From positions 15,393 to 79,392 of the forward strand of contig CAYYYP010000011.1 in NCBI GenBank assembly GCA_964475985.1: a stretch of DNA of 64,000 nt, in the 5' to 3' direction. The stretch comes from CAYYYP01 sp964475985 (GTDB taxonomy: Bacteria; Bdellovibrionota; UBA1018; CAYHWW01). Each line of letters starts with the position of its first letter. Position 1 is the stretch's first letter. Below the pieces are notes generated by a model. The model ran no database searches, was not told where the DNA came from, and saw only the letters and a program-made list of their open reading frames with translations. Below are positions 50,948 through 61,353 of the stretch, piece by piece. Position numbers and translations under genes: made by a program.

Positions 50948-52891
50948 TTGAGTTTTGGTTTTACATGTTACAATGTAGGGGAAGTGGGGCCTGGGGTGTT
51001 CGCATTTTTAGCATTAATATTTTTGAGCGTGCCGCTTGAAGTCTGGGGCCAGGAACTTTTCATTGGCCCGGCTGGTCAATTATCAAACCCCGCCATCGAC
51101 GCCCAGAACCGGGTGCAAATCCCTGGCGGGATTTCTCGTCCCCTTGTTGAACTTCTCATTGAGCAGGAATCCCAAGCGTTGCGCCGTGGCCGTAGGGAGC
51201 GCCTGCAATCAGGACCTGTAGTTCATTCCATCCCGCTTCGGCCTGATCTACCAGGAGCGCATCGTCACTCCTTCGGTATTCAAATTCATGCTTCTTGTTT
51301 AGGTGAGAATCCTGAGCAACGCGCCGAACGCATCAATCATTTTAATCGAGTGTTTGGTGAGACTTTGCGAAGCGTCTTTAACTGTCAAAAGCAGTACCCA
51401 TCCTTAAAGCCTATTCTGGAAGATTGGATCATCCAAGCCCGCCGGGGCGTCGTGCTTTGCAGCGATCAAAACATGACGGAAGATGACGTGCTGGCCACTA
51501 CAATTCCCTATAGCGATGCCCACACTGATCTTAGTGCCCATGATCAAGCCATGCTGAGGGACATTCCGGTGGATGTTTTTCATTGGCAGACTGCTATGAT
51601 TTTAAGGAATGGCAATTCGCCCCACCTTTTGGAGCATAACGCGACAACCTATTTTCACGAGTTTTTGCACGATACGCCCAACAACAATCGACCGCAGAGT
51701 GAGCATCGTCAGCACCAGGGTGATCCATTTTCGGTTAAGGATCCTTGCGGCACTAGCGGGATTCTTGATCGCACCATGTTGGTGCAAGGATTATGCATGG
51801 GCACCGGTCAACATCAGAATCCTTTGGGTAACCGTCCCAACGCGGAAGATATTTTTTATCGCGTGTCCCAATGCGGTCCTACGCTTGGTTGTGTGAATTT
51901 ATTTACCTCAAGGAATAACACCCTCACCCAAAGTGAGAGCTGCCGTCTTTCGCCCGAGAGCTGCCTGCCCAGTTCCAACTTCAGTGAGGTCAACGCACAA
52001 GCCCTCTGTTCAGAAATTTTACGTACGGGGCAGTGTCTTCGACAACGAAACGAATGGTTTGTGGGTGGAAGGCATTCGCGTTCCGGTGCTGAACGCTCGC
52101 GGGCGTTTGATGGACGCGAAAACAATTTAGAACTGCGGCGTTTTTACGACCCGTTGACTAGGTTTACGCCGAGTCTCGTTGCTCTAGAAGCTGAACTCAG
52201 AGAAAGGCTCGCAAGAATTTACCCAAGGTTTGATCATGAGCTGCCCCAAGTTTTTTTTGAAGGGGGCGCATCCTCGCGGGAATTCCTTAGAAATTTTGCC
52301 CAGAACCGCTGCTTTCAAAGTGTTTTTCAATCAAACTACCGCGGTGGCCTTTATCTGAGTCCGTTGGCACTAAGCCAGGGCCCGACTTCTGGAAGGGCTT
52401 ACGACCAAATTTTTTTCCGGTTCAGAGAGAGGGGCAGTGTTTTGGATCACTTCGAGCGGCTGCGCCAAACCGCCCTAAATGCAATGCGAAGGATACCTGC
52501 CTGCACGGCCGACATGATTGCATCGGCCACGATCGCACTTTCGGAAAGCCAAAATTTTTTGATGAGGCTCGATCAACAAAATGATTTTATGTCCGCCGCC
52601 AGAGCAAGGGCCGCCAGTGGTGGCGAAGTATTTGCGGGCAATAACGCAGAATGGCTGGGAGTAGCGGGAGATTGGCTCGAGCGGGAGACGCTTACGATGG
52701 AACACCTCGTGTCAGTTTTTGGCCAGGATCTCATGACTCGGTATACGGCAGCTTTGGAACGTTTTCACCCTGACTCTACGCAATTTGCCTGCAGTACGCT
52801 TACGGGAAGGTCTGGAGTTGTAGCGGCGAGGGACAGTTTAAACCTAGTCACTCGGTGGAATCAGCTCGCTGCGCCGGAAGTTTGTCCTTAG
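50948..52891 (+). CDS. Exported protein with HEFLH metalloprotease motif
   Basis: 647 residues. Signal segment at about 17-35 (VFAFLALIFLSVPLEVWGQE). YFHEFLHDTP near residue 236 has the HExxH zinc motif, followed by EHRQHQGDP with further His that could give the third ligand. Cys-rich blocks around 266-364 (DPCGTSG, QCGPTLGCVN, SCRLSPESCLPSS) suggest disulfides. The last 250 residues are helical. It resembles secreted zincins in layout only; the family is not recognised. It stands alone between the RCC1 gene and typA. Confidence 0.7.
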   Translation: MSFGFTCYNVGEVGPGVFAFLALIFLSVPLEVWGQELFIGPAGQLSNPAIDAQNRVQIPGGISRPLVELLIEQESQALRRGRRERLQSGPVVHSIPLRPDLPGAHRHSFGIQIHASCLGENPEQRAERINHFNRVFGETLRSVFNCQKQYPSLKPILEDWIIQARRGVVLCSDQNMTEDDVLATTIPYSDAHTDLSAHDQAMLRDIPVDVFHWQTAMILRNGNSPHLLEHNATTYFHEFLHDTPNNNRPQSEHRQHQGDPFSVKDPCGTSGILDRTMLVQGLCMGTGQHQNPLGNRPNAEDIFYRVSQCGPTLGCVNLFTSRNNTLTQSESCRLSPESCLPSSNFSEVNAQALCSEILRTGQCLRQRNEWFVGGRHSRSGAERSRAFDGRENNLELRRFYDPLTRFTPSLVALEAELRERLARIYPRFDHELPQVFFEGGASSREFLRNFAQNRCFQSVFQSNYRGGLYLSPLALSQGPTSGRAYDQIFFRFRERGSVLDHFERLRQTALNAMRRIPACTADMIASATIALSESQNFLMRLDQQNDFMSAARARAASGGEVFAGNNAEWLGVAGDWLERETLTMEHLVSVFGQDLMTRYTAALERFHPDSTQFACSTLTGRSGVVAARDSLNLVTRWNQLAAPEVCP

Positions 52892-52983
52892 GGCGCCGGG
52901 ACTTCTTGGTTTTAATCCTAACTCCTGAAATTTCTAAATAATTCTAAAGCCTCTTTTCCTTTGGGAGGGTATAGTGTCTCTCT

Positions 52984-54888
52984 ATGTCTTCCACATCCAA
53001 TTTTCCCATTCGAAATCTCGCTATTATTGCCCACGTCGACCACGGTAAAACCACACTTGTTGATGGCCTTCTGCGCCAGGCCGGAACCTTCAGCGCCCAT
53101 GAACAACTGCAAGACCGGGCCATGGACTCCATGGACCTCGAACGTGAACGTGGGATTACCATTCAGGCAAAAAACGCGGCCATTCATTATAAAGAACACA
53201 AAATCAATATTGTTGACACTCCTGGCCACGCCGATTTCGGCGGTGAGGTAGAACGTATTTTGGGCATGGTTGATGGTTGTTTGCTTCTCGTGGACGCCGC
53301 CGAAGGTCCATTGCCTCAAACCAGATTCGTTTTGAAAAAAGCTTTGGCCTTTGGTCATCGCGTTATTCTGGTCATCAATAAAGTAGATCGACCCGATGCC
53401 CGCGTGGATGAAGTCGTGAACGCCACCTTTGATCTTTTCATGGATTTAAATGCCAACGAAAAACAAGCGGATTTCCCCATCGTTTACGCCTGTGCCCGCG
53501 CCGGTTGGGCAGAGCTTGATGAAAAAATTTCTAAAGAACGTTTAGCAAAAATGACAAAAGAAAATCCCATGGCGGGTGGATCACTAAAGCCCCTTATGGA
53601 TTTGATCGTTCAAGAAATTCCTGCCCCACAAGTTCAGGGTGATGGTCCATTCCAGATGATGATCTCTAACTTGGGTTACAGCGATTACATCGGAAGGCTC
53701 GCCATCGGACGCGTCAGCCGAGGAAAAGTGAAAAAGGGTGGGCGCATCACGTGCCTGCAAGAAAATGGCAAAGCGAAGGCCTTCTCCATTGCGATGATTT
53801 ATACCTTTGAAGGTTTAAAACAAAAAGAAGCACCCGAGCTCACGGCGGGCGATATCGGAGTTATCGCGGGTTTTGAAGAAGTAGGCATTGGCGACACTTA
53901 TTCCGACATTCAAACCCCGGAAGCTCTTCCCCGCATTCACGTGGATCCTCCAACCATGAGCATGATTTTTTCCATCAATACTTCACCCCTTGCGGGCAAG
54001 GAAGGCGAGCCTATCCAATCGCGTAAGCTCAAAGAGCGTCTTGAAAAAGAAGTGCGAAACAACGTTGCTTTGAAACTGCCGCCGGCGGAAGCAACGGATT
54101 CCATGGAGCAGTTCCGAGTGCTTGGCCGTGGTGAACTTCAATTCGCCATTCTCATCGAACAAATGAGACGTGAAGGTTTTGAGTTTATGGTGGGCAGACC
54201 AACCGTTCTTTTCAAGGAAGAGAATGGCCAAAAGCTTGAGCCCCACGAACGTATCTTCATCGACGTTCCCCAAGTTTACGTAGGCGCCGTTACGGAACTT
54301 TTCCAGGCGCGTAAAGGTCAGCTCTTAGATTACAAACAAGAACAGCATGCGGGCATTGGTGAATCAGGTGAAGTGCAGGGCCGCGTTCAACTAACGTTTG
54401 TGATTCCTACGCGTGGACTCATTGGAATTCGTTCTCGTTTCCTTACGGAAACCAGGGGCGAAGGCATCATGAATACGCAGTTTGAAGATTACTTGCCCTT
54501 TAAGGGCATGCTGGTTCATCGCATTAACGGTACACTTTTGGCGGATCGTTTGGGCGAGACCATTGAGTACGCGCTTTTCAGCATCGAAGAACGGGGTACC
54601 CTGTTCGTAGGTCCAGGCGTTCCGATTTACGAAGGCATGATCATTGGTGAGAACGCCAAGGATAATGACCTTAACGTAAACGCGTGCAAGGAAAAGAAAT
54701 TAACGAATATTCGTTCTGCGGGCGCTGAATTCCTCGTGACCCTTGCAACCCCTCGCCAAATGACGCTTGAGCGTTGCCTTGAGTGGATCGATGATGATGA
54801 GTGGGTTGAAGTGACCCCTAAGAGTGTGCGCATGCGGAAAAAAGTTTTGGCTTCGAACTTACGTAGCGTAAAACGAAACCAAGAATAG
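52984..54888 (+). CDS. typA: Ribosome-associated GTPase TypA/BipA
   Basis: 634 residues, slightly longer than the usual 600-615. G1 [10 protein letters not shown]3 [11 protein letters not shown] and G4 NKVDRPDA are intact, with the switch I block ERERGITI. The C-terminal domains carry [20 protein letters not shown] and [20 protein letters not shown], typical of BipA. It acts in ribosome assembly and stress. A run of GGGAGG lies about 15 bases before the ATG. A bidirectional terminator follows. Confidence 0.97.
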   Translation: MSSTSNFPIRNLAIIAHVDHGKTTLVDGLLRQAGTFSAHEQLQDRAMDSMDLERERGITIQAKNAAIHYKEHKINIVDTPGHADFGGEVERILGMVDGCLLLVDAAEGPLPQTRFVLKKALAFGHRVILVINKVDRPDARVDEVVNATFDLFMDLNANEKQADFPIVYACARAGWAELDEKISKERLAKMTKENPMAGGSLKPLMDLIVQEIPAPQVQGDGPFQMMISNLGYSDYIGRLAIGRVSRGKVKKGGRITCLQENGKAKAFSIAMIYTFEGLKQKEAPELTAGDIGVIAGFEEVGIGDTYSDIQTPEALPRIHVDPPTMSMIFSINTSPLAGKEGEPIQSRKLKERLEKEVRNNVALKLPPAEATDSMEQFRVLGRGELQFAILIEQMRREGFEFMVGRPTVLFKEENGQKLEPHERIFIDVPQVYVGAVTELFQARKGQLLDYKQEQHAGIGESGEVQGRVQLTFVIPTRGLIGIRSRFLTETRGEGIMNTQFEDYLPFKGMLVHRINGTLLADRLGETIEYALFSIEERGTLFVGPGVPIYEGMIIGENAKDNDLNVNACKEKKLTNIRSAGAEFLVTLATPRQMTLERCLEWIDDDEWVEVTPKSVRMRKKVLASNLRSVKRNQE

Positions 54889-54913
54889 TTTTTTAAGTCT
54901 TAGTATTTAAAAT

Positions 54914-54957
54914 AAAAAAGGCGCGCTTCCCGTATGGAAAGCGCGCCTTTAATTTTT
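54914..54957. terminator. Bidirectional intrinsic terminator
   Basis: AAAGGCGCGCTT (54917-54928) pairs with AAGCGCGCCTTT (54939-54950). An A-run precedes and T residues follow, so it serves both typA and the convergent SGNH gene. Confidence 0.9.
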
Positions 54958-54978
54958 GTCCTTAAAGGAATTTAAGGA

Positions 54979-56678
54979 TTAAGAACCACACTTCACGTAT
55001 CCGCTTTCTGCGTAACAATCGCGATCGGCGTCGCAGAAACATTTCGCTTCACCGGGCCAGCAGAAACGGATTTGTCCGGCCGCATTCCTAGGTTGGCCGC
55101 GGCTATCCAACGTAGTCGCCTCAGGGGGGCAGGTTGCGGTGGATGTCCCAGTACCCGTTGTCGTTCTCGTCGCCGTTACTGTTCCCGTGCTTGTGCTCGT
55201 AGCTGTAGCCGTACTCGTCGCCGTTTTGGTTACGGTTACGGTACCGGTTGCCGTTACGGTTGCGGTAGAAGTAGGTGAACTAGTCGTTGTGCATTTTACG
55301 TAACCGCTCAATGCATAACAATCCCTATCGGCATCACAGTAGCATTTTGCTTCTCCGGGCCAACAAAAACGGATTTGGCCTGCAGCATTTCGTGGCTGTC
55401 TACGACTGTCTAAAGTCGTTTTTTCCGGAGGACAAGTTGCAGTGCTAGTACCGGTTGAAGTCCCAGTGACGGTCACCGTTTTAGTTACGGTGCCGGTAGC
55501 TGTAGCCGTTGATGTGGAAGTCCTGGTGGTAGTAGCCGTTGCCGTGTTCGTTGCGGTTGCAGTGGCAGTAGCGGTTGCCGTTGCCGTATTTGTCGCGGTG
55601 TTCGTCACGGTAGCGGTNNNNNNNNNNNNNNNNNNNNNNNNNNNNNNNNNNNNNNNNNNNNNNNNNNNNNNNNNNNNNNNNNNNNNNNNNNNNNNNNNNN
55701 NNNNNNNNNNNNNNNNNCGGTAGCGGTTGCGGTATTTGTTGCGGTTGCCGTGTTGGTCACGGTAGCCGTTGAACCTGGATCAGCGGTGCCGTTATCGATG
55801 ATGGTTTTTTTCAACTTTTCAAGCACCGCGATCGCAGTAACGTTTCGTTGATTGTAACCATAACCTAAACAAGTGGCGGAAAAATTCGATGAACCACCGC
55901 TTGGACAAGTGCTTGGGTGAACGCCGTCTGAAGATATACCTTCATTGACGATGCCTGGTTGTTTTAAAGCGGCCCAATAATTCCAAAGGGGAATGTTGGC
56001 GGCTTGAGCTACGGCAGCAATCGCATCGTTATAGGGTCCTACGCGGGAACCTAAAGTTGCATTGTCGCGGCGCGGAGGAATGGTGCTGAGGACTGGGATG
56101 ACGCCAGCCGCAATGATCTTATTCACCATTTCCGTAAGTCTTGTACGATAAGTATTTACATCATTGTAACGCTCAAGGTCATTCGTGCCGTACATGATGA
56201 GGGCAAATGCAGGCTTGAGCATGTTGATCTCACATAAATACATTGTGTTGTTGGGTGCGCTACAGGCATTGGTGGTGGCCATAGCATCCGTAAGCGTCCA
56301 ACCGGCGACGGCGCACATGCTGGCGCGCGTGAAGGAATTGGCGGTGCCGCACCAAACGCTAGTGTAGCTAGATGGGAAGGTAGTCCCGCTGAAATAACTT
56401 GTGACGGCAGGGTAGGTGGTGAAATTGCCGTAATTAGTGGCGCCGGGGCATCCGACATCCATCAGGAATGAGCCTGATTCAGTGATGCTATCGCCTAGTC
56501 TCGCAAATACGGTAGGGCGGTTGCCGAGGGCTTGCCCCGCTTGGAAAATTGTTTTGAGGCGGGTTTGCATGGTGGCAGGAATTTGGGGAACGATGGGCAG
56601 GGCAGAAACGTCGGCCAGTGCGGCATTGGTCAGAAGCGCAACCGTAGCGACGAAACTGAGTTTCATTATCAATTTCAT
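54979..56678 (-). CDS. Exported SGNH/GDSL hydrolase with Thr/Ala linkers and Cys repeats
   Basis: One gene interrupted by the assembly gap. A signal peptide (LSFVATVALLTNAALA) is followed by an SGNH esterase domain: FARLGDSITESGSF with the Ser nucleophile, LIMYGTNDLERY with the block III Asn, and SDGVHPSTC with Asp and His. Downstream are Thr/Ala/Asn repeats (TATNTATAT) that span the gap, then two 48-residue Cys-rich repeats split by a second Thr-rich linker. GGAG precedes the ATG. The frame differs on the two sides of the gap because its true length is unknown, so total length is uncertain. It probably deacylates a surface or extracellular ester. Confidence 0.8.
54988..55131 (-). repeat. Cys-rich protein repeat, C-terminal copy
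   Basis: Encodes a 48-residue unit beginning CPPEATTLDSRGQPRNAAG, with cysteines in FCWPGEAKCFCDADRDCY and ending at YVKC. It differs from the copy at 55291-55434 at about four residues. Confidence 0.85.
55291..55434 (-). repeat. Cys-rich protein repeat, first copy
   Basis: Encodes the unit beginning CPPEKTTLDSRRQPRNAAG and ending YVKC, nearly identical to the copy at 54988-55131. A Thr/Ser/Val-rich linker (55132-55290) separates the two. Confidence 0.85.
55618..55717. other. Assembly gap of 100 N
   Basis: Exactly 100 undetermined bases, the usual placeholder for a gap of unknown size, inside the TATATNT-encoding repeat. The repeat probably defeated assembly. Confidence 0.98.
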
Positions 56679-56869
56679 TTAAGCTCCGTAGGTAATGATG
56701 TGAATTCCCAATGGTTTCATTGAGTAAATTCAAAAGGTTTAGGTAAAATTTAATTTTACCGTAATCCCCAGCATCACCTAGGTGAAATAAATGATTCATG
56801 TTTAGTTCGGCAGAAATGACCGAGCTGCTCCGCAGCAAAATCCTGCGCTGAATTAGGCCCCAAAAATAA

Positions 56870-56904
56870 AAAGGCGCGTCCTGAAAATTCCAGAACGCGC
56901 CTTT
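56870..56904 (-). terminator. Intrinsic terminator of the OPT gene
   Basis: AAAGGCGCGT (56870-56879) pairs with ACGCGCCTTT (56895-56904). On the minus strand a T-rich run follows (complement of 56861-56872). Confidence 0.85.
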
Positions 56905-56932
56905 GAGTTATCTCGGAAAATCTAAGAGCGTT

Positions 56933-59149
56933 TTAGCCCTTAAGGATTTTTCCGCGACCTACTAAATATACAAATACTGAAAGCGCTGCAAAAATCGCGA
57001 TGGCGAAAATATTGCTCTGTGCAAGCGCCGGGAACGTCGCACTCAGATCCATGCCTTTGATGAGGCCTTCACTGAAATTCGCAAAGGCTAAGGATACGCC
57101 GGCAATGGAGGCACCTGCGATCAAGCCTGAGGAAAGTAGAACTCCGGGGCTGGCGTCTTCGGTAATTTCCGCGCCCGGACCCACCGCTTTTTCGCGATTC
57201 CGTTTTTGCGCCCATTCTACGAACCAGCGAATCGCTCCGCCAATAAAGATGGGAAAGGAACTAGAGATAGGCAGGTAAACGCCAACGGCAAAGGGCAGCG
57301 CCGGAACGCCACTCAACTCAAGTACTAGGACAAGGAAAATTCCTAGAAGCACTAAGCCCCAAGGTAATTTTTGGGTCAGGATGCCATCGATGATGAGTGA
57401 CATGAGGCGAGCTTTAGGCGCCTCATACTTTTCTACGGGAGTTCCATCATCTCTCGCCTTAAGTGCGCCGTTGATGCCTGGATCCACGAGGTACCGAATC
57501 TGGCCTGAGTCATCGACCAAATATTTTCCGGCAGGAATTTCACCGCGGGGTTCACGTAGCTGCAATACATTATATTCAGCTTGGTCGGCAGAGCCTTCGG
57601 GGCCCGTGATTTTCTGTTTGTGCCCAGATAAATCCGATGTCGCAACCACTACGGTTGGGAAACTGCGTTTTGCATAAATGGTTTTTGCATCGTTTAAGAG
57701 GTTAAGCGTGTAACCAATCACGATGGCCGAAGTGAGGGCACCAATGAGAAGGCCAATCTGCTGAGCGCGTGGTGTAGCGCCAACAATGTGACCCGTCTTT
57801 AAATCCTGGGAAGTGGTTCCGCCATTGGATGCCGCCACACAGACAATCGCCGCCACGGTAAGGGCCGTGATGCGGTACATAGGGCTAGTCCAACCAAGGG
57901 CTAAGAAGATTAAGCTTGTGAACAGAAGAGTCGCCACCGTCATGCCGGAAATGGGATTTGATGACGAACCGATTTCACCCGTAAGTCTTGAGGATACGAG
58001 GGTGAATAAAAATCCAAAAAGCACGATGAGGGCAGCACCAACCAAGTTCATGTGCATCGTTGGAATGGCCCAAATTGCAACAATAATGGCCAATACTCCC
58101 AAATATACTACGATATTAGGTAAGTCGCGCTCCGTCCTACGCGTGTTCAACGCCATTCCAGCGATGGTGTTGGTTTTTTTGCTCAAGCTAGCAAGGCCAG
58201 ATTTAGCGCCACTAATGATGGTCGGTAAACTGCGAAGAAGACTTACTACGCCACCACCCGCTACGGCGCCCGCACCAATGTAGAGCACATAGGATTTCCA
58301 GATTTCAAAGGAAGTCATTTGGGAGATGAGCTTTGTTGCGGGGAACAAAGGTTGAGTTAAGCTATCGCCAAAAAGTCGAATTGCTGGAATTAAAACCATC
58401 CAGGAAAGGATGCCGCCTGCCACCGTGACGGAAGCGATACGGGGGCCAATGATATAACCCACACCCATGAGTTCAGGTGCCATATCGGAAGCAAGCGTTG
58501 CTCCCTTGAAAAAAGAAAAGGTATGTTCAGGACTGGTTGGCCAAAGTCTAAAACCTTCTCCAAAAACTTTGTGGGCAAGCCCAACAAAAAATCCGGTGAA
58601 AACTGTTTTTGCGCTCGTTCCGCCCTTTTCTCCGGCAATCAGCACTTCGGCGCATGCGCGGCCTTCAGGGTAAACTAAGGTTTTATCGCCGTTGGCAATG
58701 AGGGGACGGCGTAATGGAATCATCATGAGAACTCCAAGCAAACCGCCCAGAACCGCCACGATCATGACCCTGGAGAGTTCCATTTCAAAACCTAAAATCA
58801 TAAGGGCTGGCATGGTTACGGCCACACCAAAGGCGATGGATTCACCGGCGGACCCCGTAGTTTGAACTATGTTGTTTTCTAGGATGGTCGCGCGCCTTAG
58901 ACCAAAAACTTTTGAAAGGCCCCGGAAAACCGTGATGGAAAGCACTGCCACGGGAATGGAGGCGCTGACCGTCATTCCGACTTTAAGGGCTAGATAAAGT
59001 GAGCTTGCACCGAAGATAATGCCTAAAACTACGCCGATCAGAATGGGCAAAAGAGAAAACTCAGGCCTCTGATCCTCATCCAAGACAAACGGTTGGTGAG
59101 ATTGGGCAGAAATATCGGAGTCCGACGGGGGTGTGTGTTTGATAGACAT
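56933..59149 (-). CDS. OPT-family oligopeptide transporter
   Basis: 738 residues with about 15 membrane helices. Early segments (IGVVLGIIFGASSLYLALKVGMTVSASIPVAVLSI, NNIVQTTGSAGESIAFGVAVTMPALMILG) and the late VPALPFAVGVYLPISSSFPIFIGGAIRWFVE match the bacterial OPT group. A non-membrane loop at about 500-590 is large. OPT members move peptides or metal chelates; the substrate is unknown. A terminator lies just after it. No ribosome site is distinct. Confidence 0.92.
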   Translation of the reverse strand: MSIKHTPPSDSDISAQSHQPFVLDEDQRPEFSLLPILIGVVLGIIFGASSLYLALKVGMTVSASIPVAVLSITVFRGLSKVFGLRRATILENNIVQTTGSAGESIAFGVAVTMPALMILGFEMELSRVMIVAVLGGLLGVLMMIPLRRPLIANGDKTLVYPEGRACAEVLIAGEKGGTSAKTVFTGFFVGLAHKVFGEGFRLWPTSPEHTFSFFKGATLASDMAPELMGVGYIIGPRIASVTVAGGILSWMVLIPAIRLFGDSLTQPLFPATKLISQMTSFEIWKSYVLYIGAGAVAGGGVVSLLRSLPTIISGAKSGLASLSKKTNTIAGMALNTRRTERDLPNIVVYLGVLAIIVAIWAIPTMHMNLVGAALIVLFGFLFTLVSSRLTGEIGSSSNPISGMTVATLLFTSLIFLALGWTSPMYRITALTVAAIVCVAASNGGTTSQDLKTGHIVGATPRAQQIGLLIGALTSAIVIGYTLNLLNDAKTIYAKRSFPTVVVATSDLSGHKQKITGPEGSADQAEYNVLQLREPRGEIPAGKYLVDDSGQIRYLVDPGINGALKARDDGTPVEKYEAPKARLMSLIIDGILTQKLPWGLVLLGIFLVLVLELSGVPALPFAVGVYLPISSSFPIFIGGAIRWFVEWAQKRNREKAVGPGAEITEDASPGVLLSSGLIAGASIAGVSLAFANFSEGLIKGMDLSATFPALAQSNIFAIAIFAALSVFVYLVGRGKILKG

Positions 59150-59212
59150 GCCGGCCCACTTAACACAGAGATTTACGAATAGGAATGGGTGAGCGTCACA
59201 AAACCGAATGTT

Positions 59213-59247
59213 AGGCTTCCTTCCCGGATGGAAAGGAAGCCTATTTT
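59213..59247. terminator. Hairpin after the lipoprotein gene
   Basis: AGGCTTCCTT (59213-59222) pairs with AAGGAAGCCT (59233-59242) just past the stop of the lipoprotein gene. The T-run is on the plus side (ATTTTATT), so on the minus strand it acts without a strong T-tract. Confidence 0.65.
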
Positions 59248-59248
59248 A

Positions 59249-60190
59249 TTAACGAGTTGCGGAAGTGAAACGAGAGATGAGCTCCCTGACTTTTCGTGCA
59301 TCCCTATACTTTGGGGCGTCGGCGCCCACGATGCGAATGTCGGAACTCGCAGACTGTTGGGTAAGGGCTGCGATGGTTTGGGCCATGGATGGTGCGGGGG
59401 CGACGGATCTTTGCATGACCGAACTCAAGCCTGGCGCGGACATGGCGCCCGATGAATCAAGCATCGCAGAATTTAAAATCTGGCCAGCACCTTCGGGATT
59501 GGAAACTACCGGGGTTGGTGCAGGAGGGTTTACAATCCAGTTTCTAACTTCGGCCGGCAAGTATGGACTCACGTTGGTGCCCACAAAAATTCCGCCAGGT
59601 ACGACGACTCGACCATTTTCAATTTTAGGTCCGAAAAATACTAAGCCCACGATAACTTTGCCTTGAGGGTCATAAAAACTATATTCAATGCGAAGGCTCG
59701 GAAAGTTTTGATTGATGGCGGATATCAATGCGGCCGCTCCGACGTAAAAATTCTGGCGAGTTCCAATGTAGAAATGCCATGCCAGTGCGTTGATATTAGC
59801 CGGAGGTACGACGATATCAACTACGGGACCGGTCATCCATGCGGGAAACGCCGCATTCGTGGGAAGGGTCGTGACTTCTTGATAGTTGATCCAGTTGTCA
59901 TGACGAAAGACGCTGGAATTCAATCGGAAACCAAATCCTAAACCAGAGCTTGGGGATTCTGGCGTAAAAAAGATGGAGCCGAAGTCTTGGATGGGAAATT
60001 CTCCACCTAAATTTAGGCCGTAGCGTGCCGTCAGTTGAATTCCGACGGAAACTTGATTCACGCTTGGTACCGTGACCTGCAACCTTGCCGGAGGTTCCGA
60101 CTGTTGGCAGCTTATGACCGTCGCGCCAAATAAAACTATGCCTACTAGACTTAAACCTAGGACTTTCCATTGAGATTGTTTTTTGTTCAT
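59249..60190 (-). CDS. Lipoprotein of unknown function, 313 aa
   Basis: A signal with lipobox ATVISCQQ (Cys about 28) makes it a lipoprotein. The mature N-terminal 190 residues are beta-rich with aromatic strands (GIQLTARYGLNLGGEFP, FGFRLNSSVFRHDNWINY), and the C-terminal 110 residues are Ala/Ser/Pro-rich and helical. No family recognised. It stands alone between OPT and the EVE gene, which diverges. Confidence 0.65.
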   Translation of the reverse strand: MNKKQSQWKVLGLSLVGIVLFGATVISCQQSEPPARLQVTVPSVNQVSVGIQLTARYGLNLGGEFPIQDFGSIFFTPESPSSGLGFGFRLNSSVFRHDNWINYQEVTTLPTNAAFPAWMTGPVVDIVVPPANINALAWHFYIGTRQNFYVGAAALISAINQNFPSLRIEYSFYDPQGKVIVGLVFFGPKIENGRVVVPGGIFVGTNVSPYLPAEVRNWIVNPPAPTPVVSNPEGAGQILNSAMLDSSGAMSAPGLSSVMQRSVAPAPSMAQTIAALTQQSASSDIRIVGADAPKYRDARKVRELISRFTSATR

Positions 60191-60260
60191 CCAAATGAAG
60201 TTAAAGGAATGCGGTTCACGGAACTAGACTGCAGAAATTTCCTGCTGTAGTTTTTTCCTC

Positions 60261-60707
60261 ATGGCGCAACGGCACTGGCTCGTGAAAACCGAACCCGAGG
60301 TTTATAGTTTGGAAAATTTGCAGCGCGACGGAAAAACTGACTGGGATGGAGTACGGAATTTTCAGGCGCGCAATAATTTAAGAGAAATGAAAAAAGGCGA
60401 TGTGGTTTTGGTTTATCATAGCCAAGGCCCAAAGGAAGTCGTGGGGCTAGCCAAGGTCACGAAAGAGGCTCACCCAGACCCCAAAGGAGAAGAAGGCAAT
60501 GGAAAACCTAATCCCTGGCTCATGGTGGAACTTAGTTTTTTAAAATCATTTCCGAAGCCTGTGCATCTTGCGCAGTTAAAGTCTGATCCAAAACTTAAAA
60601 ACATGGGACTGATAAAACAGAGTAGGCTTTCCGTAACGCCGGTCACTCCGGCAGAGTATGAACAAGTCCTTGAGCTTTCAGAGCGCTCAGAAAAATCCCA
60701 TGAGTGA
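60261..60707 (+). CDS. EVE-domain protein
   Basis: 148 residues: HWLVKTEPEVYSLENLQRDGKTDWDGVRNFQARNNLREMKKGDVVLVYHS and VVGLAKVTKEAHPDP are hallmark blocks of the EVE (PUA-like) fold, which reads modified bases or RNA. Housekeeping relatives of this kind occur widely. The next gene overlaps its stop by eight bases, so the two form one transcript. Confidence 0.92.
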   Translation: MAQRHWLVKTEPEVYSLENLQRDGKTDWDGVRNFQARNNLREMKKGDVVLVYHSQGPKEVVGLAKVTKEAHPDPKGEEGNGKPNPWLMVELSFLKSFPKPVHLAQLKSDPKLKNMGLIKQSRLSVTPVTPAEYEQVLELSERSEKSHE

Positions 60708-61344
60708 AATCAATAAAATAAATTTACAGCTAGTTACGCCCTATAAACCGCAGGCCTCGTGTTCTGGGATTAATTCTATCCCGCCCACTGTGGAGGCATC
60801 TTTGTATTGTAGGCGCCAACGGGATGGCCGATTTTGGCTGGGTATCGAGTTTGGCGTAAGCAACGCAAAACTTCATGCGAGGGCAAAATTTCCGGACGCC
60901 GAACCCCATGAGCCGATATGGGGACTTTGGGACTATGACGTCAGTGAGTTGTTTTTATCGAGCGCCCAGGATGAAGCGGCCGTAAAATCGGCGCCGTATT
61001 TTGAGTTTCAAGTATCGCCGTTTAGCCAACATTTTGAATTAAAAATCATGGAGCCCCGCGTAAGGTTTGATGAGACTTTTCGAAGTGGAGTGAAGGTGGC
61101 GTCCACCATAAAATCGGTAAAGGCGTGGCAAGCGACTTTAGAGGTTCCGCTTGAGGCGCTTGGCTGCCAATGGGACAGACCGCTTTATGGCGGGATTTTT
61201 GCCTGTTTGCTTACGGACCCCCATCGCGCGTATTTTGCCGCTCATGGGCAGACTCAGGACGTGCCGGACTTTCACCGACCGGATTTGTTTTTTTGTCTTG
61301 CGGAAAACCCTCTCTCCTTGCCAGTGCGAGAAGAAATCCAGTAA
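60700..61344 (+). CDS. CBM9-like domain protein
   Basis: 214 residues. A beta-sandwich with RDGRFWLGIEFGVSNAKLHARAKF, GLWDYDVSELFLSS, PYFEFQVSPFSQHFELKIM and WQATLEVPLEALG matches carbohydrate-binding family 9-like (DOMON-type) domains. No signal peptide is seen, which is unusual for a sugar binder, so a different ligand is possible. ATG 60700 lies inside the EVE gene end; the in-frame reading from 60658 is less likely. Confidence 0.75.
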   Translation: MSEINKINLQLVTPYKPQASCSGINSIPPTVEASLYCRRQRDGRFWLGIEFGVSNAKLHARAKFPDAEPHEPIWGLWDYDVSELFLSSAQDEAAVKSAPYFEFQVSPFSQHFELKIMEPRVRFDETFRSGVKVASTIKSVKAWQATLEVPLEALGCQWDRPLYGGIFACLLTDPHRAYFAAHGQTQDVPDFHRPDLFFCLAENPLSLPVREEIQ

Positions 61345-61353
61345 ATTCCCGAC

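Noticed and set aside
55442..55723. Plus-strand Val-rich ORF across the gap
   Set aside because: It is the complement of the Thr/Ala repeat and is partly made of undetermined bases.
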